This document shows positions 1 through 5,563 of a stretch of 5,908 nt of DNA, piece by piece (the stretch's first letter is position 1; the number at the start of each line of letters is the position of its first letter). This DNA comes from Candidatus Zixiibacteriota bacterium (GTDB lineage: Bacteria; Zixibacteria; MSB-5A5; JAABVY01; JAHJOQ01): NCBI GenBank assembly GCA_024275215.1, contig JAJRZO010000255.1, positions 1 to 5,908 on the forward strand, in the 5' to 3' direction. The translations under genes and the position numbers were made by a program. The notes under the pieces were generated by a model that was given only the letters and a program-made list of their open reading frames with translations, was not told the DNA's origin and did not search any database.

Positions 1-510
1 ATGTTTGTTTGTCGAAACCCCTATCGAACAGATCAGATTTAATCGATCCTTGATTTCTCGCTTGATGTTGACGGCGATTTCGACCGGATCGGGATGAACT
101 TTCAGCGGATCTGTTATGTCAAGATATGCTTCATCGATCGATGTAACCTCGACGAATGGAGTAAATTCATAGAATATCTCCCTGATTTTCTCAGCATAAT
201 ACGAATAGGAATCACCTGAATCCGACACTACAATTGCATCAGGACACAATTTGAGAGCTTTATACATTGCCATTCCTGATTTGACTCCGAAGGCTCGCGC
301 TTCGTAAGAACAAGTGGCTACAACCCCTCTTCGCGATGCAGAGAGACCGACAAGAAGCGGCTTGCCTCGTAGTTCAGGATGATGCAACTGTTCGACCTGC
401 GCGAAGAAAGCATCCATATCGACATGCAAAATTACTCTCTCAGGATGATACTTATCATTCGAATAGAGCTTCCTGTCGCGCATCGTGCCGCGACCGCCAA
501 GCTGAAACAT
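1..510 (-). CDS. dinB: DNA polymerase IV (DinB, Y-family), N-terminal 170 residues; runs off the left edge
   Basis: Error-prone translesion polymerase that extends past damaged template bases, normally induced by SOS. Read on the minus strand from ATG at 510, the frame is open for 170 codons to the window edge. Visible family landmarks are HVDMDAFFAQVE at residues 29-40 (metal-binding Asp31, steric-gate Phe36), SRRGVVAT at 59-66, SYEARAFGVKSGM at 68-80, KLCPD at 87-91 and SIDEAYLD at 124-131 (catalytic Asp126 and Glu127). These match the palm and fingers of E. coli DinB, which is about 350 residues, so roughly half is outside the window. The start has GGAG at 521-524, 10 nt upstream. It adds about 23 residues before the usual DinB N-terminus; Met10 is an alternative start. 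The gene lies 76 nt downstream of the small gene behind lexA, which suggests one SOS-controlled transcript. Confidence 0.95.
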   Translation of the reverse strand, partial: MFQLGGRGTMRDRKLYSNDKYHPERVILHVDMDAFFAQVEQLHHPELRGKPLLVGLSASRRGVVATCSYEARAFGVKSGMAMYKALKLCPDAIVVSDSGDSYSYYAEKIREIFYEFTPFVEVTSIDEAYLDITDPLKVHPDPVEIAVNIKREIKDRLNLICSIGVSTNKH

Positions 511-586
511 TATCCCAACACTCCACTTGTTATGCACTTCAAGTAATACTACAGCAATGCCGTATGACTGTCTGCATACCACACTA

Positions 587-835
587 CTACTCTACAGCTA
601 TTCTTGTCAATTGCCAGACCGAGTCATACTGGTCGAATGAAAGCTCAAAAAAGTTGGACGCCTCGTCCTGAACTGCGAAATGACGCAGTCGATACCGTCC
701 GATTTCACTTTGCCAGTCACCGGTGACCTTGACGACTTTATAGACTTTCTCATTCCATCGAAATCTGAGCGGTCGCATACGGCCTTTCTCGAACAACGCG
801 ATGACATCGACTGGTTCTTCGATTTCCTGATACAT
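587..835 (-). CDS. Small unnamed protein between lexA and dinB, 82 residues, DUF6504-like
   Basis: An 82-residue soluble protein with no signal peptide or membrane segment and no cysteine. Its ATG at 835 lies 2 nt beyond the lexA stop codon, so translation is probably coupled, with GAGAAG in the end of lexA as a weak ribosome binding site. Visible features are an acidic N-terminus (EIEEPVDVIALFEKGRMRP), the pattern RFRW (24-27), VYKV (31-34), Trp41, RHFAV (51-55), FFEL (62-65) and VWQLTRI (73-79). From memory, this W/Y-rich small beta fold resembles DUF6504 proteins found beside Y-family polymerase or imuB-type mutagenesis genes in other bacteria. That link is an inference from pattern, not a search. 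Its position between lexA and dinB suggests a role in the SOS response, perhaps as a polymerase accessory, but the function is unknown. Confidence 0.8.
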   Translation of the reverse strand: MYQEIEEPVDVIALFEKGRMRPLRFRWNEKVYKVVKVTGDWQSEIGRYRLRHFAVQDEASNFFELSFDQYDSVWQLTRIAVE

Positions 836-837
836 AG

Positions 838-1452
838 CTACATTCTTCTCAGTAACCCGACAACTTTGCCGGCAATATAAAATCGAGGTGTGTCATATTC
901 TACGATAATGGGTCCAAATGCGTCGTTTTCAGGTTCGAGCCTGACATGGTCTTCCTCCGGGTAGAATCTCTTGACAGTGGCCTCATCTCCGATCACTGCT
1001 ACGACAATATCCCCTTTCTCTGCGGTATTCTGTTTGCGTACGACCACAAAATCGCCATCTGCAATCCCTGCGCCGATCATACTCTCCCCCACAACTCGCA
1101 GAGTAAAATTCTCACCCGAAGGTACGAACGACGCATCGACTGCAATACTGCCATCGATATTCTCTTCAGCCAGCAGCGGTGCACCTGCCGGAACGGAACC
1201 GACGAGCGGAAGTTGTCGCACTGCGGTAAACATTTCATCAGCAAGCTCGATTCCGCGTGATACAAGAGGCGTTTTTTTGATATATCCTTTCTTTATCAGA
1301 GCATTCAGAATCGAGCGTACACCATTAGTAGACCTGATTGAGAATCTTTCTCCGATCTCTCGAATTGTTGGCGGGATTCCTCTTTCGCGAATGCTTTCCG
1401 ATATGAAATTAAATATCTGTCTTTGTCTGTCAGTCAGCTTTGCTTTTGCCAT
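838..1452 (-). CDS. lexA: LexA repressor, SOS regulator and self-cleaving S24 peptidase
   Basis: Transcriptional repressor of the SOS regulon. RecA filaments on single-stranded DNA trigger its self-cleavage, which lifts repression. The 204-residue protein has the normal LexA length. The N-terminal winged helix-turn-helix starts LTDRQRQIFNFI (6-17) and includes GIPPTIREIGERF (25-37) and GVRSILNALIKKGYI (44-58). The cleavage site is Ala89-Gly90 in GSVPAGAPLLAEE. The catalytic dyad is Ser124 in VVGESM and Lys161 in ATVKRF. All residues needed for autoproteolysis are present, so it should be active. The ATG at 1452 has AAGGAG at 1463-1468, 10 nt upstream. It is the first gene of a lexA, small gene, dinB operon and carries a LexA box in its own promoter, which implies autoregulation. 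Confidence 0.98.
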   Translation of the reverse strand: MAKAKLTDRQRQIFNFISESIRERGIPPTIREIGERFSIRSTNGVRSILNALIKKGYIKKTPLVSRGIELADEMFTAVRQLPLVGSVPAGAPLLAEENIDGSIAVDASFVPSGENFTLRVVGESMIGAGIADGDFVVVRKQNTAEKGDIVVAVIGDEATVKRFYPEEDHVRLEPENDAFGPIIVEYDTPRFYIAGKVVGLLRRM

Positions 1453-1508
1453 ATTTCAAGAACTCCTTCATACATCCCGAACTCTGGTAAATCGCTTTGC
1501 AGCCCAGT

Positions 1509-1528
1509 TACTGCACAAATATACAGTA
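1509..1528 (-). promoter_or_regulatory. LexA (SOS) box
   Basis: On the minus strand this reads TACTGTATATTTGTGCAGTA. By eye it matches the E. coli SOS consensus TACTGTATATATATACAGTA at 17 of 20 positions. It fits the CTGT-N8-ACAG pattern except that the right half is GCAG. It overlaps the -10 hexamer of the lexA promoter, the expected place for an autorepressing operator. It is not the Gram-positive GAAC-N4-GTTC type. Confidence 0.85.
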
Positions 1529-1551
1529 GTGCACACATGTGTCATTGTCAA
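1523..1551 (-). promoter_or_regulatory. Sigma-70 type promoter of the lexA operon
   Basis: On the minus strand there is a perfect -35 TTGACA (1551-1546), a spacer of exactly 17 nt (1545-1529) and a -10 TACTGT (1528-1523). The -10 is the left half of the LexA box, so bound LexA would block polymerase. The spacer contains the palindrome ACACATGTGT (1533-1542). The leader from the -10 to the lexA start is about 70 nt. Confidence 0.75.
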
Positions 1552-1573
1552 GAGAAAAAACAGGCTTTAGCAT
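1545..1573 (+). promoter_or_regulatory. Candidate divergent promoter for the selenoprotein array
   Basis: The plus strand shows TTGTCA (1545-1550), a 17-nt spacer and TAGCAT (1568-1573). The -35 differs by one base from TTGACA, and the -10 keeps the TA...T frame. It overlaps the lexA -35 on the opposite strand, so the two polymerases would compete. It would give a leader of about 140 nt before 1717. Another weak possibility is TATAAG at 1675-1680, which has no good -35. The rest of the 264-nt intergenic region 1453-1716 shows no gene. Confidence 0.35.
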
Positions 1574-1716
1574 CATATTTCTAATGACATTTTACCTGTG
1601 GTAACTCGAAGTCAATATTAGCTGTGGACATAAATGATTTTCGAATTATATTCAACCAATCTGGTGGTCGATTGTATAAGTACTAATTGGAAACTTTGGG
1701 AGAATCAAGAAACGCA

Positions 1717-2454
1717 ATGATACGACTGATTAGTTCAACTTTGGGATTGACGCTGCTACTTTTCCTGACGCTTCCAACTGACAACTGTCAGGCGGGTTAC
1801 AGAGGGAGAACAGTAATACGCGAGGCTGGTTTTGACTTTGGAATAATTCCACAGAATTCCAAAGTGACCAAAAAGTTTTTTATAATTAACGAAGGTAGTG
1901 ACACCCTGAGAATAGTAGATATCAAGCCGGGGTGAGGATGCACAAAGGCTCCTGTTACGAAGGAGCTTATCGCTGCCGGTGACAGCACTGAAATTGAATT
2001 GATTCTCGCAACCGCAAGAAAAAGGGGTGAGTACAACAAGTCGGCGAGAATCGTAACGAGCGATCTGCTCAACAGGACTATGATGTACAAGATTAAAGCA
2101 AACATCGTCCCTGAGAAGGCTCCGACTTCCCCGATTGTTTGCATGCCTAATAAACTTCTGCTGACGACAGACGATATCGGCAAAACACAAAAAGCGACGA
2201 TCAAGAGTGTAGTTGTCGACTCCCTTGATCTCAAGATAGTCTGGTTCGATTCTGATTTTCTCGATGTCCGCCTGCCAAAATCTCGTATCGGACCGGGTGA
2301 ATCCGTCGAAGTGCAAATAGACATTAAGAATCAGAAAGACAAAAAAACTTTCGACAAGTCGATCACGTTCATGGCCGGGGATACCAGGTTGACATTGCCG
2401 GTAAAAGTCACTCCTGCAAAGAGAGTTGGAAGCAAAGCAGGTGCGGGAGGATGA
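1717..2454 (+). CDS. Probable selenoprotein, secreted DUF1573-like Ig-fold protein with UGCT motif, copy 1 (in-frame TGA = Sec73)
   Basis: First of three paralogs. ATG at 1717 gives a clean signal peptide (MIRLISSTLGLTLLLFLTLP, likely cleaved after NCQA). A TTG at 1687 would add ten residues, but it lacks a ribosome binding site and spoils the signal, so I prefer ATG, with GGGAG at 1698-1702. The frame reads FDFGIIPQNS, then NEGSDTLRIVDIKPG, TGA (1933-1935), then GCTKAP. It stays open to TGA at 2452-2454, giving 245 residues. DUF1573 domains have CGCT exactly here, so the TGA replaces the first Cys. The half after the TGA (GDSTEIELIL, then VTSD, then a second beta-rich region with IGPGESVEVQIDI) cannot be an independent gene, because it has no start or ribosome binding site near the break. 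The tail is basic and glycine-rich. The biochemical role is unknown; a selenenylsulfide redox centre in the cell envelope is an inference. Confidence 0.9.
1933..1968 (+). promoter_or_regulatory. UGA(Sec) codon and SECIS-like hairpin, copy 1
   Basis: UGA is at 1933-1935. The hairpin stem AGGCTCCT (1946-1953) pairs with AGGAGCTT (1961-1968): eight pairs, one of them G-U. The 7-nt loop GTTACGA opens with G, 19 nt after the UGA. Bacterial SECIS elements, as I recall the consensus, have a short upper stem, a small apical loop with an early G, and the loop about 16-37 nt from the UGA. This hairpin fits. It lies inside the coding sequence, as in bacteria generally. Confidence 0.8.
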
Positions 2455-2642
2455 TTTGAGTTTATCATGCAGACCTGAAAGATTATTGAGGTTTGTCATC
2501 GTTGCAATTAACCACGGGGAGATTGGCAATCTCATATTCGATTGTGAATTGAGATCGCCATATCACTGCCGCTCCTCGTGATGCCAACAGGATATTTTCG
2601 AACTGATACTGATAATATATGTGACACGATGGAGGTGATATA
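2455..2642 (+). other. Intergenic region with a 37-nt imperfect hairpin (2524-2560)
   Basis: This 188-nt gap between copies 1 and 2 has no open gene. TGGCAATCTCA (2524-2534) pairs with TGAGATCGCCA (2550-2560) at 10 of 11 positions. After one bulged T, ATTC/GAAT pairs around loop GATTGT. No T-run follows, so it is not a standard terminator. It could be an mRNA processing or stability hairpin, or an operator. A shorter competing hairpin GAGATT-GGC-AATCTC (2519-2533) overlaps its left arm. An AT-rich TAATAT near 2613 might be a -10 element, but no convincing -35 accompanies it. Confidence 0.5.
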
Positions 2643-2645
2643 TTG
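2631..2645 (+). promoter_or_regulatory. Strong ribosome binding site deciding a TTG start
   Basis: GGAGGTGAT (2631-2639) is a near-perfect anti-16S match. GGAGG ends 7 nt before TTG at 2643. The following residues, MKRSFTLLCLMLFF, form a typical signal peptide, and no ATG in this frame offers a better start. This fixes UUG as the initiation codon of copy 2. Confidence 0.85.
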
Positions 2646-3431
2646 AAACGCTCTTTTACATTACTCTGCCTGATGTTGTTCTTTGTGACTGTGGCTTATG
2701 CCGGAACACCTGTTAAGCCAAAGATAGTGTCAGAGACAACCGGGGACTATACTGAGGGAAGATTGTTTTTCCCCGAACTTGAATTTGATTTTGGATATAT
2801 CCCACAGAATAGTTTTGCAAGCCATTCGTTCTGGCTCCACAACAAGGGAACCGACACTCTCGAAATCATTCAGGTCAAACCCGGGTGAGGGTGCACAAAG
2901 GCGCCTCTGACAAAGAGGCTTATCGCTGTCGGTGACAGCGCAAACATAGAACTGATTTTCTCAACGGGAAAACGGCACGGTAAGCAGAACAAAGCCGCAA
3001 CAGTCGTAACGAGTGACATCACAAAAGGCAACATCAAGCTGAGGCTTTTTGCCGATGTTTACCCTGTCGATGAACCGGCTGCCCCCGTAACGGTTGAGCC
3101 TGCCACGGTCGAATTTAGCCGTGATGTGGCATCGCCGCATTCCACTGTGCTTGTTACGAATACATCAGATGTCCCTCTGACTCTGAAAATGGTCAATGCT
3201 CCCGGTGGTGACTTCATTGTAAACTATTCCGACAAACCGATTAAACCGGGTGGCTCGACTAGGTTGACAATAAAAGCTGTGAAAGGCTATGAACCCAAGC
3301 TGACTAAGAAATCGTTCACGTTTGAATTGAATGACGCTAAACGGACAAGGATTACGATTCCTGTCCGAACGGTTAAACCAAAGGCGAAAGTCCTCCAACA
3401 ATCCGGTGCAGGTAAGACAGGAGGTAAATAG
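2643..3431 (+). CDS. Probable selenoprotein, secreted DUF1573-like Ig-fold protein with UGCT motif, copy 2 (in-frame TGA = Sec82)
   Basis: Second paralog, 262 residues when TGA 2886-2888 is read through; the true stop is TAG at 3429-3431. The signal peptide ends at AYA/GTP (about residue 20). The first domain reads LEFDFGYIPQNS, then NKGTDTLEIIQVKPG, Sec82, GCTKAPLTKRLIAVGDS, then IELIFSTGKRHG and VTSD. It aligns without gaps to copy 1 over about 80 residues spanning the TGA. A second beta-rich domain follows (TVEPATVEFSRD, then LVTNTSDVPLTLKM, then IKPGGSTRLTIKA), and then a lysine- and glycine-rich tail. No stop interrupts 2889-3428. After signal cleavage the only thiol-type residues are Sec82 and Cys84, so any redox chemistry must use that pair. 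Role inferred: envelope selenium-dependent redox or metal-binding protein; substrate unknown. Confidence 0.92.
2886..2919 (+). promoter_or_regulatory. UGA(Sec) codon and SECIS-like hairpin, copy 2
   Basis: UGA is at 2886-2888. GCCTCT (2903-2908) pairs perfectly with AGAGGC (2914-2919) around loop GACAA. The loop-opening G is 21 nt past the UGA. The stem is in the same register as in copy 3. One pair differs by a double, compensating and silent change (U-A here, G-C there). Confidence 0.82.
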
Positions 3432-3461
3432 GAAAAGAGCTGCACAAATCAGGCAATGACC

Positions 3462-3489
3462 TTGACTTTCGAGGTTAAACATATAACTT
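3462..3489 (+). promoter_or_regulatory. Candidate promoter before copy 3
   Basis: TTGACT (3462-3467), a 16-nt spacer and TAACTT (3484-3489) lie in the 122-nt gap between copies 2 and 3. One -35 base is off and the -10 is weak but keeps TA...T. If used, copy 3 would have an own transcript with a leader of about 60 nt. Read-through from copy 2 is equally possible, since no terminator is visible in the gap. Confidence 0.3.
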
Positions 3490-3553
3490 GAAGTATTAGT
3501 TTAGATGTACACGTGGATATTGGGATAGTATCACAAACAGGAGCAGGCAAAGA

Positions 3554-4480
3554 ATGAAAAGAATTGTAATACTGGCCTTGCTCGTAGTCGTAGCATTTGT
3601 GGCATTTTCTGTCCTTCACAACCGGGCAATATCCAACCCGGCGAATCTGGAGAACAAGGTTGCGTCCGCTTCATCTGCCAAGAATTCTCCGACTACTCAG
3701 CAGCGGAAAAAGGCAGTTGAACCGGAGAGTCCGTACCTCAACGGCAAAGCAAAGTTCATTGAGGAAGCTTTTGATTTTGGTCTAACCCCAACGAATAGCA
3801 CTGTCTATCATCCATTTTATGTCACGAATGTCGGGACAGATACGCTCGACATAATCAAGGTAAAACCTGGGTGAGGATGCACAAAGGCTCCGCTTGATAA
3901 GCGGTACCTCGCTGTCGGTGACAGCGCAATGATTGGAATAAGTCTCAAGGTTGGCAGAGCTGTAAGGCATGTCTCGAAATCGCCAAGGGTGACTACGAGC
4001 GATCCGGAGAAAAAACAAACCAGATTGAAGTTGTCTGTAGATGCTGTTGCAGCGTTTGACAGCACCATGCCTGTAACGATTGCTCCGGAGAGAGTAAGCA
4101 TTCCTCCTGAGAAAAAAACCGACCAGTTCCGTCTCGCTGTGAAAAATGTCTCAAGCGAACCGGTTACTCCGCGTCCTGTTTTCATTCCCGATGACATTGT
4201 GGATGTGAAACTTCCCCGCAAGATCGCTCCGGGCGAGGAAGGCACGATCCTTGTGAAATTGAAAGACGATTATGAGTGGAAGAACTACAAGACTTCTCTC
4301 ACGATTGTGATGTCTGACGAAAATCTTACGAGATACACGATTCCAGTTGAAATCGGGACTTTCGTACGTACTAAAGCAAAGACGCCGGCCAAACCGAAAA
4401 CTGTTTCTTCAAGCACTACTACGAAGAAGACTGACAGCCCAATTCGTCCAACCGGCTCTAAAGGAAGCGGATCGAATTAA
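3554..4480 (+). CDS. Probable selenoprotein, membrane-anchored or secreted DUF1573-like Ig-fold protein with UGCT motif, copy 3 (in-frame TGA = Sec107)
   Basis: Third and longest paralog, 308 residues with TGA 3872-3874 read through; stop TAA at 4478-4480. The start ATG has AGGAG at 3539-3543, 10 nt upstream. The N-terminus (KRIVILALLVVVAFVAFSVL) is one hydrophobic stretch without an obvious cleavage site, so it may be an anchor. About 45 residues of Ser/Ala/Gln/Lys-rich linker follow. The domain reads EAFDFGLTPTNS, then NVGTDTLDIIKVKPG, Sec107, GCTKAPLDKRYLAVGDS. The second beta-rich domain contains APERVSIPPEKKTDQFRLAV and IAPGEEGTILVKL. The tail is low complexity (Ser/Thr/Lys/Pro). Cys109 is the only cysteine in the whole protein. 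It is the last gene before the terminator at 4507. Function unknown; a surface redox or metal-handling role is inferred. Confidence 0.92.
3872..3909 (+). promoter_or_regulatory. UGA(Sec) codon and SECIS-like hairpin, copy 3
   Basis: UGA is at 3872-3874. CCGCTT (3890-3895) pairs perfectly with AAGCGG (3899-3904) around loop GAT; the loop G is 22 nt past the UGA. A lower stem AGG (3885-3887) pairs with CCT (3907-3909) across a 2x2 internal loop. The three-base loop is the smallest of the three elements. Confidence 0.8.
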
Positions 4481-4506
4481 GTCAGACAAACTTTGAAATG
4501 AACAGT

Positions 4507-4538
4507 GACCGCCCTGAACAAAGGGCGGTCTTTTTTTT
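4507..4538 (+). terminator. Rho-independent terminator closing the selenoprotein array
   Basis: GACCGCCCT (4507-4515) pairs perfectly over 9 bp with AGGGCGGTC (4522-4530). The loop is GAACAA and eight T residues follow (4531-4538). It lies 26 nt after the copy 3 stop codon and separates the array from the YihY-family gene. Confidence 0.95.
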
Positions 4539-4613
4539 AGGAGTATTACCGAAAACGGGAGATCGGTAAATTCTACTTTCATATTTGATATAAGTATGCT
4601 ATAAGTTTATGCT

Positions 4614-5510
4614 ATGAAGTTACGCAAAGCGTATGATTCCGTAGCGAGTTTTCTGTCGCACTATATAGGTGGTTTGCACCGAAATATCGGTGAACATCAT
4701 GTGTTTCTCTTCGCGGGCGGTCTTGCCTTCTCTCTCCTTCTGTGTATTCTTCCCCTCGTGCTGATTGTCTTTTCAATCATCGGACATTTGCTTGAAAAGA
4801 CTACTGTCTCGGAAGAAATCTCGTTGTTTATACACAACTTGATTCCATACAAGGTTTATGCCGACTATGTCGAGCAGGTGGTTTTGTCTCGTGCAAATGA
4901 TTTCACGATTTTCAAGGGTGTAGCCGGGCTTGTCGGCATGGCTGGAATACTCTTTGCAGCCAGCGGTCTTTTCAGTAGCATGAGAACGGTTTTGAATACA
5001 GTCTATAAAATCAACAGTAATCAATCAGTTTATGTCAGCAAGCTTCGAGACATTGGTCTTGTGCTGATAGTCGTCGTCTACTTCCTGTTTTCGACTACAC
5101 TATTGCCGATGCTCTCTATATTTGAAGAGGTGGCAAGCAGAGCACCATCACTGAGCATGTTTGATCTGGCTACCCTCGCTGATTTTGCACTTGAAGTGTT
5201 GTCGGTCGTATTGATCCTTGCAGTGTTCTACACACTTTACTTTCTCGTGCCGCAGAAGAGAATGTCCAAACGAGTGGTGTTTGTGAGTGCATTGTGGTCG
5301 GCGCTGCTGTGGAAACTTGCCGAGAGAGGATTTGATTACTATATCACGAGTGTCGCCACGCTTACACGAGTCTATGGCGCATATTCGCTCGTGATCGTGG
5401 TCGCGTTATGGATTTATTACACGTCGATAGTCTTCATTCTCGGCGCGGAAATCGGACAACTCTATTACGAACGACGACAACAGCGAGTACATAGACTTGT
5501 AAGCTACTGA
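4614..5510 (+). CDS. YihY/BrkB (UPF0761) family inner-membrane protein
   Basis: A 298-residue polytopic protein of the usual family length. Family landmarks are FLFAGGLAFSLLLCILPLVLIV (about 31-52; the equivalent of the 'AlaySLlfslfPlll' first helix), LFSSMRTVLNTVYKI (119-133), the fifth helix around ALWSALLWKLAERGF (226-240) and the C-terminal YGAYSLVIVVALWIYY followed by GAEI (254-280). Six hydrophobic segments are visible near 31-57, 101-121, 146-167, 186-212, 220-238 and 254-276. The tail is basic. The family was once annotated as ribonuclease BN by mistake; its true role is unsettled. The ATG at 4614 is the only workable start, since TAA lies 12 nt upstream in frame. It has no Shine-Dalgarno sequence. 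TATAAG at 4600-4605 sits close enough that the mRNA might be nearly leaderless; this is speculative. The stop is TGA, showing that UGA also terminates in this genome. Confidence 0.93.
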   Translation: MKLRKAYDSVASFLSHYIGGLHRNIGEHHVFLFAGGLAFSLLLCILPLVLIVFSIIGHLLEKTTVSEEISLFIHNLIPYKVYADYVEQVVLSRANDFTIFKGVAGLVGMAGILFAASGLFSSMRTVLNTVYKINSNQSVYVSKLRDIGLVLIVVVYFLFSTTLLPMLSIFEEVASRAPSLSMFDLATLADFALEVLSVVLILAVFYTLYFLVPQKRMSKRVVFVSALWSALLWKLAERGFDYYITSVATLTRVYGAYSLVIVVALWIYYTSIVFILGAEIGQLYYERRQQRVHRLVSY

Positions 5511-5514
5511 TTAA

Positions 5515-5540
5515 GCGAAACGAAGCATTTCTTCCTTCGC
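5515..5540 (+). other. Small hairpin after the YihY-family gene
   Basis: GCGAA (5515-5519) pairs with TTCGC (5536-5540) and GAAG (5522-5525) with CTTC (5531-5534), with a small AC/C internal loop and loop CATTT. No T-run follows, so it is at best a weak or factor-dependent terminator, or an mRNA 3'-end hairpin. Confidence 0.35.
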
Positions 5541-5563
5541 CACCCTAACCGGAGGGAGACGCC

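Noticed and set aside
971..1570. A long plus-strand open frame opposite lexA
   Set aside because: It is the antisense of a clear lexA gene, has no ribosome binding site and gives no recognisable protein.
1592..1604. Short inverted repeat TTACC-TGT-GGTAA upstream of copy 1
   Set aside because: Only 5 bp per arm and a single occurrence, so it cannot be told from chance.
1756..2535. A long minus-strand open frame opposite selenoprotein copy 1
   Set aside because: It mirrors the coding strand, lacks a plausible start signal and has an unstructured composition; the plus-strand paralogy is decisive.
1933..3874. The three TGA codons as ordinary nonsense mutations (three pseudogenes)
   Set aside because: Three independent stops at the identical codon, with both halves conserved, no frameshifts and silent compensatory changes in the following hairpin, are not expected from decay.
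1717..5510. UGA reassigned to Trp or Gly throughout the genome
   Set aside because: Copy 1 and the YihY-family gene end sensibly at TGA, nothing homologous follows those stops, tryptophans in these genes use TGG, and the TGA column is Cys in the family as I know it.
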